Shown: positions 33,119 through 45,195, counted from the stretch's first letter. The stretch: 64,000 nucleotides of DNA from Micropterus salmoides (GCF_014851395.1 NW_024041150.1:52433779-52497778); one strand, 5' to 3'. The notes: generated by a model from the sequence alone, not told the origin. Translations and numbers: made by a program.

Positions 33119-33838
33119 GCTTATCAAACCACCTCTTCATCTTACTCTGAGAAGAGGAAAGAGTATCTCTGGCTAAGGAGGAGGCACAGTGCAGCCGCTC
33201 CTTGCACTGAGAAACAAAATCTAACACATTGGTCACAGTACCAGAATCCGACAAACTGCTACTTCAGCACATTCATAGGGCCAAACAGAAGTTCAGTGGG
33301 GCTGAACCTGAGGGACTCTTGCTTGGCCTCACAACAGGTGAAAAGAACAAAAGGCACCCCTTCATCCCAGTCCTTTTCAGTGTCATACTTGTGTAACATG
33401 GATTTGTGCGTTTGATGCCATGGCTCCAGCGCACCTTGTGACTCTGGATGGTAGGACACCACATGGGCCACGCCCAACACCTGCATAGTCTGTGTAAATA
33501 TTTTAGAGAGAAACTTAGTTCCTTGATCGGTCTGCACAACTTTTGGCAGCCCATAGGTGGTAAAGAACTTAGTTGACACTCTAAGCACAGCTGGTGCGGA
33601 GATTCTCAGTGGAATAGCCTCAGGAAACCGAGTGGAAGCACACATTATGGTCACCAACAACTGATTACCTGCCTTTGTCTGGGGCAGTGGGCCCACAGTC
33701 CACAATGAAACGTTCAAAGGGCTCCGCAACAGCTGGAATAGGACGCAGAGGGGCTGGAGAAACTACCTGATTTGGCTTCCCCACCATCTGGCAGATTTGG
33801 CAAGTGTTACTTTTTTTTGCGTTTCAAATTAAATCAGA
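33119..33838 (-). pseudogene. Ty3/gypsy integrase fragment
   Basis: The minus strand shows the zinc-binding CQICQMVGKPNQ, then core motifs FIVDCG, VQTDQGTKFLSK and SYHPESQGALE (D, D and E of the integrase triad). A C-terminal segment RLHCASSLARDTLSSSQSKM with KRWFDKR follows in another frame. Frameshifts at about 33700 and 33255 inactivate it. The usual order RT then integrase is not kept relative to the RT piece at 30.5 kb. Confidence 0.9.
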
Positions 33839-34784
33839 TTTGACGCTCGAGACATAACGTTACATCATTGGACCTGCAAGTCTCGATGGCAGTATTGATA
33901 AGCTCGATCCCCATCCCTAGTAATTGGCTCCTAACACCAGCAGCTTTCACACTGCCTTATTTCACAGAGGTATTGCACTGGCCCGCTGCATTTTATGAAA
34001 GGTATGGTTCAGATTTTATTTGCCTTAGAGCAGAGAAAGTTGGTGGCAGAGACAGAAAGACGGAACGATCCGTTTGTAAAAAGCCACAGCCGACATGCCG
34101 CGAGGTGTGCAGCTTGTCGCATGCAGCTCTTTATCGAACAGCTCACTTTGTCTGCTCCTGACTGATACTCACTGCAATATTTCAAACTGGTCTGCTGTCA
34201 GAAAACTGTTAAATGACGGTTGTCTTGTTGTGTAGATGCATTTTTGATGAATAAGAGCGGTCAGCGCTAATCTCACTTACAGATTGCATTTCCTGTGACT
34301 ACTTAGAAATAAAAGTCAACTTGTGTTAAATGCCAGTTTAATGCTTTTAATGTGAAGCTGCAGTTGCAGGAAATGTTCAGTTTGCATTAGACGAAAAGTA
34401 ATACAGCATAATAAAGCTGTTGTTCACTTGCACTTGAAGCCAAAGTGTTCAAACGTTTTTCCTTGAACTTATTTTTACTCCGTCTTGAAAATTGAGCGAA
34501 GTACAATACTTTAAACAATATATTCTTAAGTAAAAGTAAAATTGCAGATTTTTGAAAAACTACACAACTATAGTAACGGGAGTAATTGTAATTTGTTACT
34601 TCCCACCTCTGTCATTTATTTAGTATGTAGTACATACTGAGTGTGTATGTAAGACAGTACATACTCACTGTGCGGTACAGTAGGTTAGTATGTGATTTCA
34701 AAGATGTGCTCTGATGTCCTTTATGGTTTTAGATAGCTCGCTCCACCATGACATCTCACTGTGTTTCTGTTTCTGTTGATATAG
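33839..34784. other. Intron end of gene B with MITE
   Basis: 34480-34615 (TTTTACTCCGTCTTGAAAAT ... TAATTTGTTACTTCCCACCT) is a common teleost hAT-like MITE fragment. 34672-34784 is the conserved stretch upstream of each finger exon (GGTACAGTAGGTTAG..GTGATTTCAAAGATG..), ending in the TGATATAG acceptor. Nothing else recognised. Confidence 0.55.
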
Positions 34785-35645
34785 ACAAGGAGAAGAAGAC
34801 AGGGACTCAAACGCAAATCACAGCACAAATCCTTCACAACATCTGGATATTTAAAGACTCATCAGAGTGTTCACACTGGAGAGAAACCGTACAGCTGTGA
34901 ACAATGTGGAAAAACTTTTGCTCTCTTAGGAGACCTAAAAAAGCACCAACTTGTTCACACTGGAGAGAAACCGTACTGGTGTGAACAGTGTGGAAACACT
35001 TTCACTCAATCAGGTGCTCTAAGAAGACACCAACGTGTTCACACTGGAGAGAAACCTCACTGGTGTGAACAGTGTGGACTAACTTTCGCTCGATTAGGAA
35101 CCCTAAGAAGACACAAACGTGTTCACACTGGAGAGAAACCGTACTGGTGTGAACAGTGTGGAAAAACATTTGCTCTCTTAGGAGACCTAAAAATCCACCA
35201 ACGTGTTCACACTGGAGAGAAACCGTACTGGTGTGAACAGTGTGGAAAAACTTTCACTCAATCAGGTGCTCTAAGAAGACACCACCGTGTTCACACTGGA
35301 GAGAAACCTCACTGGTGTGAACAATGTGGAAAAACTTTTGCTCTCTTAGGAGACCTAAAAAAGCACCAACGTGTTCACACTGGAGAGAAACCGTACTGGT
35401 GTGAACAGTGTGGAAACACTTTCACTCAATCAGGTGCTCTAAGAAGACACCAACGTGTTCACACTGGAGAGAAACCTCACTGGTGTGAACAATGTGGAAA
35501 AACTTTTGCTCTCTTAGGAGACCTAAAAAAGCACCAACGTGTTCACACTGGAGAGAAACCGTACAGCTCTGATCAATGTGGCAAATCTTATACCAACAGG
35601 AGAAACCTTCGAAGACACAAATGCATCCAGAAAGCATCAGTGTGA
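34785..35645 (+). CDS. Terminal exon of C2H2 zinc-finger gene B (8 intact fingers, 2 degenerate)
   Basis: The exon starts after TATAG at 34784 and is open in phase 0 for 286 residues with no usable ATG, so an ATG-based search misses it. It begins TRRRRQGLKRKSQHKSF. Compared with genes A and C, the first finger has lost its two Cys by a small deletion and replacement, leaving only the His half. Eight intact fingers follow, alternating two types (ALLGDLKKH and TQSGALRRH) with a 168-bp period. The last unit has Ser for the first Cys and ends HKCIQKASV. Predicted nuclear DNA-binding protein of about 317 residues when joined to exon 1 at 25142. Confidence 0.85.
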   Translation, partial: TRRRRQGLKRKSQHKSFTTSGYLKTHQSVHTGEKPYSCEQCGKTFALLGDLKKHQLVHTGEKPYWCEQCGNTFTQSGALRRHQRVHTGEKPHWCEQCGLTFARLGTLRRHKRVHTGEKPYWCEQCGKTFALLGDLKIHQRVHTGEKPYWCEQCGKTFTQSGALRRHHRVHTGEKPHWCEQCGKTFALLGDLKKHQRVHTGEKPYWCEQCGNTFTQSGALRRHQRVHTGEKPHWCEQCGKTFALLGDLKKHQRVHTGEKPYSSDQCGKSYTNRRNLRRHKCIQKASV

Positions 35646-36649
35646 CATTTTTCACAGAGCCGAGCTAGCGGTTTCCTGCTGCCCTGAATACAACCACCTG
35701 TTATCATGTGACTGTGCTGGACTAACGTCATGTGATGACAGCTGCAGAAGTTTGATTTAGAAAGAGTCATGCAGCATTCACATCAAATGCAAGTTTAATC
35801 CATGCAACGCTTTCATCGCAGGGGTTTTATTGCTGGACAGCTGCCAAGTGTTCACACACAACGTGATAACGCAAATAATCACAACTCGCCGTTACTACAG
35901 CTGTATGAACCCAAAGTAAACATTTTGCTGTGATTATATAGCAATAAACAGATCAAACTGACGCTGAAATAATTACAATATGATGCAGATTTGTTTAAAC
36001 ATTTGAATTCATGCTTTATCAGGCTTGTCATTAAGACAGCAGGACAACTGCTTCTAAAATGTTTGTTTTCTGAATGGAGTTTGGATCGATCAGCTCATAC
36101 AGTTTTATCTGTTTTTTTAAAATAAATATGAAGTAGTAGTCCAGCAGAGGTAACAACGCTAACAACAACAACACTAGAACCGAAGCTGCTGAGAAGCTTG
36201 AGTGAAGATAAATCAACGTTGTAATCCCAAACACTAAAGTAAAAAGCCAATTTAATACATAATTAATAAATGCAGTTTATGTATTGTAGTGTTCAGAGCA
36301 TAATCCAAACACACTACGGGTGTTTATTAGTCCAAAGCTGCAGCGCTGCTCCCTGCTTCTCTCCCCTAAGCCTCGCCAAGTGACTCGGTGTCATGTGACT
36401 TTCTCACTTGAGTAGAAAATATTCAACGTATTGTCCCCAACGCTCACTTCGCTTTTGGTCTGAAAGCACCATCTATTTTATCAGACAATAGCACAATTGA
36501 ATTGCAGTAGCCAGGTGTCCACCAGTAGAGGGCACTGCATTTTTATAGCACTACATGTAGAATTAAAATAGTTTGAAGTAAAGTGTCACGATTTAGACCT
36601 GAATATATCCACAACACCACTAAATACCTATTCACATGGGTTATCAGCA
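35646..36649. other. 3' flank of gene B
   Basis: The first 120 bases match the flanks of genes A and C (probable 3' UTR). A possible AATAAA lies near 35942. The rest is AT-rich with no recognised gene. Confidence 0.5.
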
Positions 36650-36895
36650 AAAATAAGAGGTTTGGAGGTTCACGCACTCTTTAAGAAGGCCACGGGATGT
36701 GGCAAAGTCCATCTAGGTAAGTCACGGCACTCGGCAGCCATCTTTGCAACGCCTCCAGGCAGCTATTTCAGACTAACAAGATCAGGCCAGTCAGTCAGAA
36801 CTGAAGAAGTCCTTTGGATGAGGGACGAAACGTCTTCCAGTATCTTCAACCAAGTCCAGTTGCCCTTGATTTTAACCTTCGTTGGATAAGATCAG
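36650..36895 (+). repeat. Penelope-associated 3' repeat
   Basis: Contains GGATGAGGGACGAAACGTC (36817-36835) and CAACCAAGTCCAGTTGCCC (about 36847-36865). This signature is often found at the ends of vertebrate Penelope-like elements. A minus-strand relative is at 11573-11650, and the other end type is at 9521. The GATGAG..CGAAAC core resembles a hammerhead ribozyme core; see findings. Confidence 0.5.
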
Positions 36896-37729
36896 GCTCC
36901 TATCTGACTGAGTGGGGAGAGAGCCAGAACTGCACTTTCTCTGCTCACTGGGACATAAAAACTACATGAATAGAATCACCTGTAAAATCTAATAAAAATC
37001 ACTAAAAAGATTTGATGACAATGGCCAAATATAAGGTTTAAAAAGCTTTTTTCCTGTCACTACTACCCTTACATCAGTGGAACCACACGATGCCACCACA
37101 ACTGAAATATGTTTCCCGCTCTGGCTGTGAAACGCTTTCTGGCGGGATAACTGCCATCTTTGCCGTTACGGTCTTTCCCCACAGAGTACACACTCATTCA
37201 TTACAAATGTGTTCCCCAAGGTCAAGAATGAACCTCCACCCTTGCTGAAATATTATTTCTGCGTGCTTCATATATTTTTGCTATTGAGCTGTAGTTAAAC
37301 ATATTTACATTAAATCTGTATTTTAGATATATATTGACTTAATTTCTATTACTGAAAGTGGTTTGTTCAGACTTAAACAAATATTTACCATTATAAAGAC
37401 AAGCTTAAAACAAAGAATCAATCTCTACAATAAGAACAAGGATAATGGAAATGGTTGCACGCTGCTGCTGTGCTGTTGGCTTCTGCTGGTGTCATTCGGA
37501 CAATGCTTTAAAAACAAATATTCCTACGAAACATCAAACAATAACAATCAAAATGTTCGGAAAAGAGGCAAATGGTGTACTCAGACATGAACTGTCTGAG
37601 TCTGAACAACCGTAGTTTCACAAGCGACCCAAGCTGCCAGAGCAGATGATACTAATGGAAACACAATTTGAAAAAGGTATCCAGTCAGCACGAAAACATG
37701 AACTTTGATTTTTCCAGTCTGTAAATCAT
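36896..37729. other. No gene recognised
   Basis: AT-rich, with a short frame at 37363-37590 that shows a hydrophobic run but no homology I can name. Confidence 0.4.
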
Positions 37730-39190
37730 GCAAAGGTGATATGGGAATCTGTGTCTAAACCTAAGGGTGTCCTAGGTGGACATATATGTGGACATTTGAA
37801 CATTCGGAGTATAATATCAAAAGGAGATCAAATTCAAAATCTACTGACAGATTCTAACCTAGACTGGCTAAAAATGATGATGTCAAATCATAATTTCCAG
37901 CAGACTATTCATTTGATATTGACAAATAGACCTCAATGAATTACAAGGATGTACAACTTAATAACGGGCTTCTCTGACCATAATATGGCCCTGATTGTCA
38001 GAAAACTAACAAAACAGTGTTTATGAATGTACATAAACTAGGGAATGTAGACATTCCCAAAAACCAAAAGCCACGCTTTGATAACGAATTAAATAATATT
38101 GATTGGAACAACGTTTTACAAACTATGGACTTAGATCATAGTTGTAATATTATGATGAAAACACTCTCAGGACTGATTAAGAAATATACACAAATGTTAA
38201 GTGCAAATGAAAAAGAATCTCTTCACCCTGGCTGACTAATGATATTCGCCAGTTAATGGGGGGGAAAAGTGTCCACAAAATTAATTACGGTTCTCTTTAT
38301 TTCTAAGGGATTAAGAAATTGAGTTGTCAGGGAACTGCACATTGCAAAAACTACAAACTTTACACAACTGATAGCGGAATCTGAAGAAAAAAGCACTACT
38401 CCCTGGAAACATCTTAACAGTCTTACTTAACTAATAAATTAAATAATTCAAAGGCAAAGGATTGGTTTGGGTTGGATATTGCTGTAATTAAAACACACAG
38501 CTCCACTCTGTTCAAACCCATCTGATAAACATCTCCATCAGAGTTGGTAAATTTCCACAAACCTGGAAAACACCAGTCATAATGCCAATTAACAACCAAG
38601 TAAGCAATTATAGGCCAATCTCTATCCTACCAGTTCTCTCAAAGATCCTGGAAAGAATTATCACAGAACAATTGGTTGGCCACCTTCAAAATAATTTACT
38701 TTTTATTTAGACCAAGGTATTCAACTGAAATGGCCAACTGCTACCTCACCAAAAACGTTAAGGCCTCATTAGACAAGGGAAATGTAGTTGGAGCAGTGTT
38801 TCTGAGCAAGCAATTGGCTGGTTTGCATCCTATCTCGAATCAAAAGGGCAGTTTGTTAAAATCAATGCAGAATATTCAACACCCCGTCAGTCTATGGGAA
38901 TTCCACAAGGTTCGATTTTGTAAAAGAGCTGGATGTCAGATGTATGCTGATGACACACTTATCTATGTATCGGCTAAAACCCCTTGGGCAGCAGAAGAGA
39001 CATTAACAAGTGAAATGAATGGTGTGTCTCTAGACTGTGTCAATGTTTTTTCCCATGAGAAGAAATTCAAAACATAAGCTTTTAATTTAAATAAATCAAG
39101 AGGAAATGGAGAAATTCAAGGATTTCTAAATTCTTAGGTGTCAGTTTGGACCCCAAACTTAAATTCGATGAACATGTTAAACTACACAAA
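37730..39190 (+). pseudogene. Strongly decayed LINE
   Basis: Endonuclease-like HLNIRSIISKGDQIQNLL (about 37795-37850) and FSDHNMALIVRK (37970-38005) are followed by RT pieces: ISILPVLSKILERIIT (about 38620-38660), WFASYLESKGQFVK (about 38820), MGIPQGSIL (about 38895), MYADDTLIYVSAK (38940-38978) and FLGVSLDPKLKFDEHVK (about 39135-39180). There are many frameshifts. The clade is CR1/L2-like by motif style, uncertain. Confidence 0.75.
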
Positions 39191-39664
39191 ACTGTAAAGA
39201 CTCATTTGAACAGCTTTAGAATGATTAGACATTACATAATCCCAACTGTTTATGCAGTGTTTCCTATACGTTCATTAAATCAATCAATCATTATTTGTCC
39301 CCGTAGGGAAATTAGTTTGCAGCACAATTAAGTAGGCATTACATCATACTGCACAGAGATAATCATCAGACATACTGATAACCACACAAATACACATAAT
39401 TCCCATACCCGCACGATTAATTTAGGCAGGCCACACCAGCTGAGCATCCTGCCTATTTGGCTATATATGTGCCTTACCAGCGTAATTGCTTGAGGCACAA
39501 ATCAAGATTTTGATCTATCTTTGGTAAATAGAGGGGGCCAACATCGTCGCCCAGATTGCAACCTTTCAAATGAAGGGGCAAGGGTTTGCCTCTCGTCTCC
39601 ATCAATGTTTCTTGCCTTGTACATCATTCTTTCTCTATAGATACATTCCATACTTCGTAACTAA

Positions 39665-40369
39665 GGGGGCTTTCACACCTGAAGGTCAGCACCAAGGTCC
39701 GAACCAAAGTTCATGTTTTGATACATATGGATGGTTTAGGTTTGGTTTCACACTGCAATTGTGAGTGCACTTAAGAACTTTACATGACAGACCTGCGTCC
39801 TGTCATAATCTATGTGGGCCGGGTCTCCCTATACTTGACATTGTGCAAGGTTTCTGCCTCTTAAAAGGAAGTTTTTCCTTGCCTCTTATGCCTAGTACTG
39901 CTCTTGGTGGGAACTGTTGGGTTTCTGTAAATATCATCCCTGAGTACGGTCTATACCTGCTCTTTTATGAAAAGCGCTCTGAGATAACTGTTGTGATTTG
40001 GCGCTATATAAATAAAATTGAGTTGATTGGTTTATTGATTGAACAGTTCAGTGGGTTGCTTTGACAAGAATGAATGAATTAAAAAAATTAACATATCCAT
40101 ACCGTTGCCACTATATTGTTCTTATGGCATTACTACCTGCAGCACTAACTGTAAATAGTCTGAAAGTTCGAACCATCTAAGAAATGCTTTCACACTAGAA
40201 ACGAACCAAACCATGGTTCAGTTTGACCCGGACCAAGACTACCTCTTTTCGTCAGACCAATTTTGGTCTGTTTGGTCCAGACCGTGGTCCGGGGGAGGTT
40301 TCATACCTTTAATTTTGGTTCAGATCAAACTGGAAAGTCCGGAACACACGAGATAGGTGTGAAAGGCCC
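39665..40369. mobile_element. MITE with GGGGCTTTCACACCT ends, containing a nested tail repeat
   Basis: The left end GGGGGCTTTCACACCT (39665) and the right end AGGTGTGAAAGGCCC (40355-40369) are inverted repeats. The flanks within carry GGTCCGAACCAAAG and TTTGGTCCAGACCGTGG-type sequence. Between about 39765 and 40065 another repeat is nested: TTCTGCCTCTTAAAAGGAAG through GCGCTATATAAATAAAATTG, the 3' tail of a widespread fish LINE/SINE. A minus-strand copy of that tail lies at 56045-56250. Confidence 0.7.
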
Positions 40370-40547
40370 ATCAATCCCCAATAGTTTACTGATTGTTGTT
40401 GACTATTTCTGTGCCTCAGTAGCACCAGCAAATGTTGCAAAGGCCAAAACTCTTCATTGAAAAACTTTATTGTAAGTGGACATGTACATATATGGATAGA
40501 GAAATAGACACACAGATTATATGTATACATATTTATAATGTGTTTAT

Positions 40548-40660
40548 ATTTTACCTTTACATTTACTCATTTGGCAGATGCTTTTATCCAAAGCGACTTA
40601 CATTTGAGGAACAACATACAATCATTAAGAGATGAGTTTTCAAGAGCTAGACAGGACACA
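40548..40660 (+). repeat. Dispersed teleost repeat (TTTGGCAGATGCTTTTATCC)
   Basis: TTACATTTACTCATTTGGCA followed by GATGCTTTTATCCAAAGCGA is a very common repeat in bony-fish genomes. The class is not certain from this copy. Confidence 0.6.
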
Positions 40661-41126
40661 TCTACAGCAAGCACAGAGGAAGGCTGCTGGAGAGAAAGAA
40701 ATCCGTAAGAAACAGATGTGGTGATTGTTTAAGTCTTTACAGAGGCTGTAAGTTGCTGTTATGAAGCATGTGTTGTTTTCTTGTTGTCCTCTTCAAATAA
40801 TATGTTGGTCTTAGGGAGGCAGACACAGATTCTTCCTCTTCTGCCTCCTTCCTGAAAAATCTGTCAAACGAGTCACCTGATTGAATCCACCTGATCATGA
40901 CAATGACAACATTGATGATGTTGACCAAACTGCTTAAATTAAATATGTTTTGATCTCTTAGCTTGCTCACTACTCAAGAATCTCTCTGTTCTACCAAGAC
41001 AGCTGAAGCTCATTTATTTTGTCTACTAATGATGTTTCTGCTTAAACAGTAAGATGAGAGCATTCATTGATGAACTGACAGTTTGGTATAAACTTAATGT
41101 GACCATGGGACGGCCAAAGGGGGAAC

Positions 41127-41512
41127 TGTAATAGAAACAAATAGATTTTACTTGAATTTACTTTTATTAATCTTATATGTCATTCCCTTATGCTCTTTGC
41201 TCATCTTAGTGGAAATTATAACACCACATAAGTGTACCAGTGTTTTGATATAATGACCTTCTGTGAGATTGTTTTGTTTCATGCTTTCCTGTGAGAAGGG
41301 GAGTTTCCACTGTGGTTCAAGGCTGAGAAAGGCTTTTCTGTTGGACTCCACAATAATTCTCTAGCATTAAATGTCTTCTCTGTTTCTCTGGGTCAGACTC
41401 TCTAACAGCCCTCTGGTGTATGAGCTCTGCCCTTCAGCTGAATCACTCTGTTATTCTTACTTTAATAAATATCACAAAGACAACTATTGGTTGCAGAGTC
41501 TTTATTTCTTCA
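41127..41512 (+). mobile_element. LTR-like unit with polypurine tract in front
   Basis: AAAGGGGGAAC at 41117-41126 is a polypurine tract directly before TGTAATAGAAAC. The unit continues to TTTATTTCTTCA at 41512, with AATAAA at about 41464. The same unit, missing its first 50 or so bases, lies at 58838-59220, and its start remains at 57021-57065 after AGGGGGCAAC. The sequence after 41512 is the leader also seen at 1140, 19500 and 59221. Retroviral or other LTR origin is inferred from this order; no gag or pol is adjacent. Confidence 0.55.
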
Positions 41513-42047
41513 GGGGGAAATTTACCATTTCCACCACAAATCAGTTGGCTCAAGGCTGCAGTATCAACGAGCATCGGTCTGCTGTCAATATTGGAGACAT
41601 TTATCTCTGATAATAGCGCTCACATCTGTGTCCGCCTGCACTGGAGGAACAGGATGTTTAACCAGCTTTAAGTACCTGCTGTAATCAGCTGTTCCGCTTG
41701 TTTTGGAGAGGAGGAGACCGACTCTGGCTCTGTGTAAAAAAAACAAAAACTTCCTGACTGATGAAAACTTAAAACAACAACTTCGGACCCAGTAGGCCTA
41801 TTTAGCGTAACTCCATCAGCTGTTCACTGTAAACACACAAGAGCATGATGGCTGCAGTTTCCCAGCTATAAATTTAATGCAGACATACAATCTCAGGCGG
41901 ACAGCGGCAGATAACAAACTCGATAAAACAATCAAGTTCTTAAATTAACTCCAGCACAGAGAAAGCAACACAAAAATAAAATCGCAACACTTTGTAATGT
42001 TATTAAAACATTTCCAGCGACATGAGCTGCAGATTTAGCTGCAGGAC

Positions 42048-42497
42048 TACATGCTTGTCGCCCTGACATCTGTAGTCATGAAGTCCTTTGAAAGACTGAT
42101 GTTGGCCCACCTGAAGGACATTACAGGCCCCTTGTTGGACCCCCTGCAGTTTGCCTACAGGGCTAACAGGTCAGTGGATGATGCAGTCAACTTGAGACTG
42201 CATTACATCCTGCAACACCTCGACTTTCCAAAGACTTATGCAAGGATCCTGTTTATGGACCTCAGCTCGGCGTTCAACACTATCATCCCAGACATCCTCA
42301 GTACCAAACTCACCCAGCTCACTGTGCCAGCCTCCACCTGTCAGTGGATCACAAACTTCGTGACTGACAGGAGTCAGCGGGTGAGGCTGGGAAACATCAC
42401 ATCCAGCACTATTAGCACTGGCGCCCCCCAGGGGTGTGTGCTCTCCCCACTGCTCTGCTCCCTCTACACCAACGACTGCACCTCAGGAGATCCCTGA
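42048..42497 (+). pseudogene. LINE reverse-transcriptase fragment (LLDPLQFAYRANRS family)
   Basis: One open frame from CVALTSVVMKSFERL-type sequence through LLDPLQFAYRANRSVDD, RILFMDLSSAFNTI, RSQRVRLGNITSS and ISTGAPQGCVLSPLL to LYTNDCTSGDP. It stops where the FADD block should follow. The fragment is less decayed than the one at 8.4 kb; its Asp in FMDL is present. Confidence 0.88.
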
Positions 42498-43406
42498 CGG
42501 GACAAAATGCTGGTGGCAATAGGTAGGTTAACTAAAGATGAAGCTATTAATCGAACATTTTAGACATAGTTTAGCCTACTCATGGACCTGTGATTGTAAT
42601 GCCACAGTCTGACTCAGCAGGCCTATTAATGATTTTTTTTTTGTTGCAGTGGAAAATGTGTCTAGATTCAAACTGACTGTAAAGTTTTCTATTTTCCATT
42701 GATACAATCTTGCTCATTTCATATTTTATTATTTTAATGCCCGTCAGACTATCAGCAGATAGTCATGAAAAACTCACTTTTAAACTACATTTATTTGCTT
42801 CAGCTGCACCACAGTCATCCTCACTCAGAAATATTCACATCATATCCAGCTGATAACTACGATAGGAATGATCCAAACTGTGCGACCACAATATGAAAGA
42901 TTACTGTTAATTGATCCGTTTTATACAGATTAATTTAAACAGTGATTCCTGCAGTAATGTAGTGTTTCACCTGAACCTGACAGCTGCCTCAATGTCCACA
43001 GAATCATAGTGTTATAAAGGACAGATTTTATTCTGTGCTGTGGAGAAATCCACAATGTCCAAAGATACCTCTCTGTCCATACATCGAGTGATTGTTAAAG
43101 ACTTCACCGCGGTCATGTTCAAGATCATTTTTGGGTAAAAAAAACTAACAGCCTATCTAACTCTGATTTTGGTGTTTCTAAAGACTTAACTGTGTTCCAA
43201 TATATTCTTTGATATTGACAATATGAATGAGGAAATGTCAGTAAGTGCTTCAGGCCCTGCAAGAGGGGAGGAGAGAAACTCGGCATTCGTTGAAGTAAAT
43301 CGCCTCCTGAGGAGGTTAGGTTCACAGCGTAAGTTGCCAGGGTTACTGATCTAGGGTTTATCTGATATCAGTCTCTGAAACCGAAAATAGTGATCTACTG
43401 TGTTAC
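42498..43406. other. No gene recognised
   Basis: AT-rich. By comparison with genes A and D, exon 1 of gene C would be expected here or slightly upstream, but no similar exon is present. Confidence 0.45.
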
Positions 43407-43890
43407 AGCTGCCATTTTGGCCGCTAGTAAAAGTTACCACAAAGCACGGGACTTCCTGTCGGCTCGGCGGCATTGTGAGGCTACCCAGCCGACCAATCAC
43501 GGTGCTTACGGTCCGCATCGACGTAGTTACATTTTTGAGGAGGTGCACGTCAGGTGACAGCGTAGCCTCTGTAGCCTTGTAGCCTACGCTGGCAATTCAA
43601 CGCCGAAGTTACACTTTAGTGAATTGGTGGTGTGCATGATCACAGTGTTGTCAGAATATTTAATGTATGTTATACCTGGGTTAGTGCTCCTGCAGTCATC
43701 ACTGTGTATACAGAACCAGTGAGGATACGAAGCCTTAATTGAATGTGAAAGGAATGGATAATGATGTGTCTCACACATTTAATTTCACTGTCGCATGTTA
43801 TCTCTTTATCATTTAAATATTTAAACCGGCAGTGGTATTTGTGCTTGTGCTATTGAGCCATAACTATTCCATATCGCACCTTTCAATTGT
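43407..43890. repeat. Duplicated intronic block (gene C unit)
   Basis: Counterpart of 12727-13320, with the middle 13050-13180 deleted. Supports a local duplication of the zinc-finger unit. Confidence 0.75.
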
Positions 43891-44821
43891 AAAATATATA
43901 AACCAAGTGTCAACTCAGAGGAGAGGGCCGGACTATTGTGGAGCACCGCAGATAGTTGACATGAATTTAGCTACTGAGTCTTCTTCAGACCTCAACTCGG
44001 TTTACTGATGGAATTATCATCAACTTAAAAATCCAAGATAACATCAAGTTTTTTAGTAACTAGTTTTTAATAAATCCCTGTGGATATATAACCATTTAGT
44101 CTTCAGTTTAGTTTCACATCTTCACCACATATGGACAGCGTAAATGAACAAAGTCTGTAAATAAAGCGAATGACAGCTCTTGCACAGTCGCTACCCTGCG
44201 TAATGCTGCATGGTGGCTGCACAATGGCGCTACAGAGGACAACGCCAATGGAAAGATTATGTGTGTGTGTGTGAACCCTGGCAGCGAATGTACTCACGCG
44301 AGGAAAGCGTCGCCTGTTATTTCTTTCGTCCTCCACGTCAGTGATCAGCATCTCGGTCTTGCACTTATTAAAGTGTGTTGTTGTTTTGCAGCAGGATTGG
44401 CTGTTGAAATAAGGACGTTAGGAGGTGATGCTGGTGTATTTATGGTCATTTACATAGTCATTTATGGGAGGAGCCAAGGCGGGGTATGTAGCTCATGCAT
44501 GTGCGCTCAATTTCACGTTGATTGGGATCATAGACTGTATATAAGAAGTGGATGTAGTCATCGTGACGTCACCCGTTGGTTTGTACACTGCCGTTAAGGC
44601 GTTGCCATGTTTGTTTGCAACCGATCGCACCGTATGTGGCCATATTTGGACGAGACGGTGGAGCTAACGGCCGTGTGCGGAGCTAGCTCGCTTGCTTAGC
44701 TATGTGCATCTGTAATTGACGTTAACTGTCATTTTAACCTGGATGACGATTTTGTCTAGTGAACAGGCTTAAAACTAAATGTACAAAGGAGTGGAAAATA
44801 TTCTTGCGTATTTTTTAAACT

Positions 44822-44855
<34 letters not shown>

Positions 44856-45195
44856 TGAAGTCTTCTTCTGCACAAATGATGGCTCGGTGTCTCTGTCAGT
44901 GTATACAAGAAAGAAAGAGGTCTGGCACTTCCTAGCTACGTGGACATTCCGTGAACAGGGCATGGAAGTTTCTATTGGGTCAATTAAAGCCTATTTCACA
45001 CTACACGATTTTTAGCCTTATTGGCCGCTCAGCGAGCTCGACTATCATCAGGCCGTGATCGGGAGTAAATCAGCGGTTGATCGGCGGTTGCCAGTTGTTA
45101 TGTGTGAACTACTCAATGACACGTCAAAACGGCTCCCATTTCTGACACATCACTGACGTCTGGCAGATATCTAGCGTGGCAAATATCTGGAAGAA
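43891..45195. other. No gene; simple repeats and a dispersed fish repeat
   Basis: (GT)n at 44258-44272 and 44823-44853. 44540-44640 (ATAGACTGTATATAAGAAGT ... GACGTCACCCGTTGG) is a common teleost repeat. 44975-45190 may be the left end of the Harbinger element (CACACTACACGATTTTTAGC), but the terminus is not defined. Confidence 0.45.
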
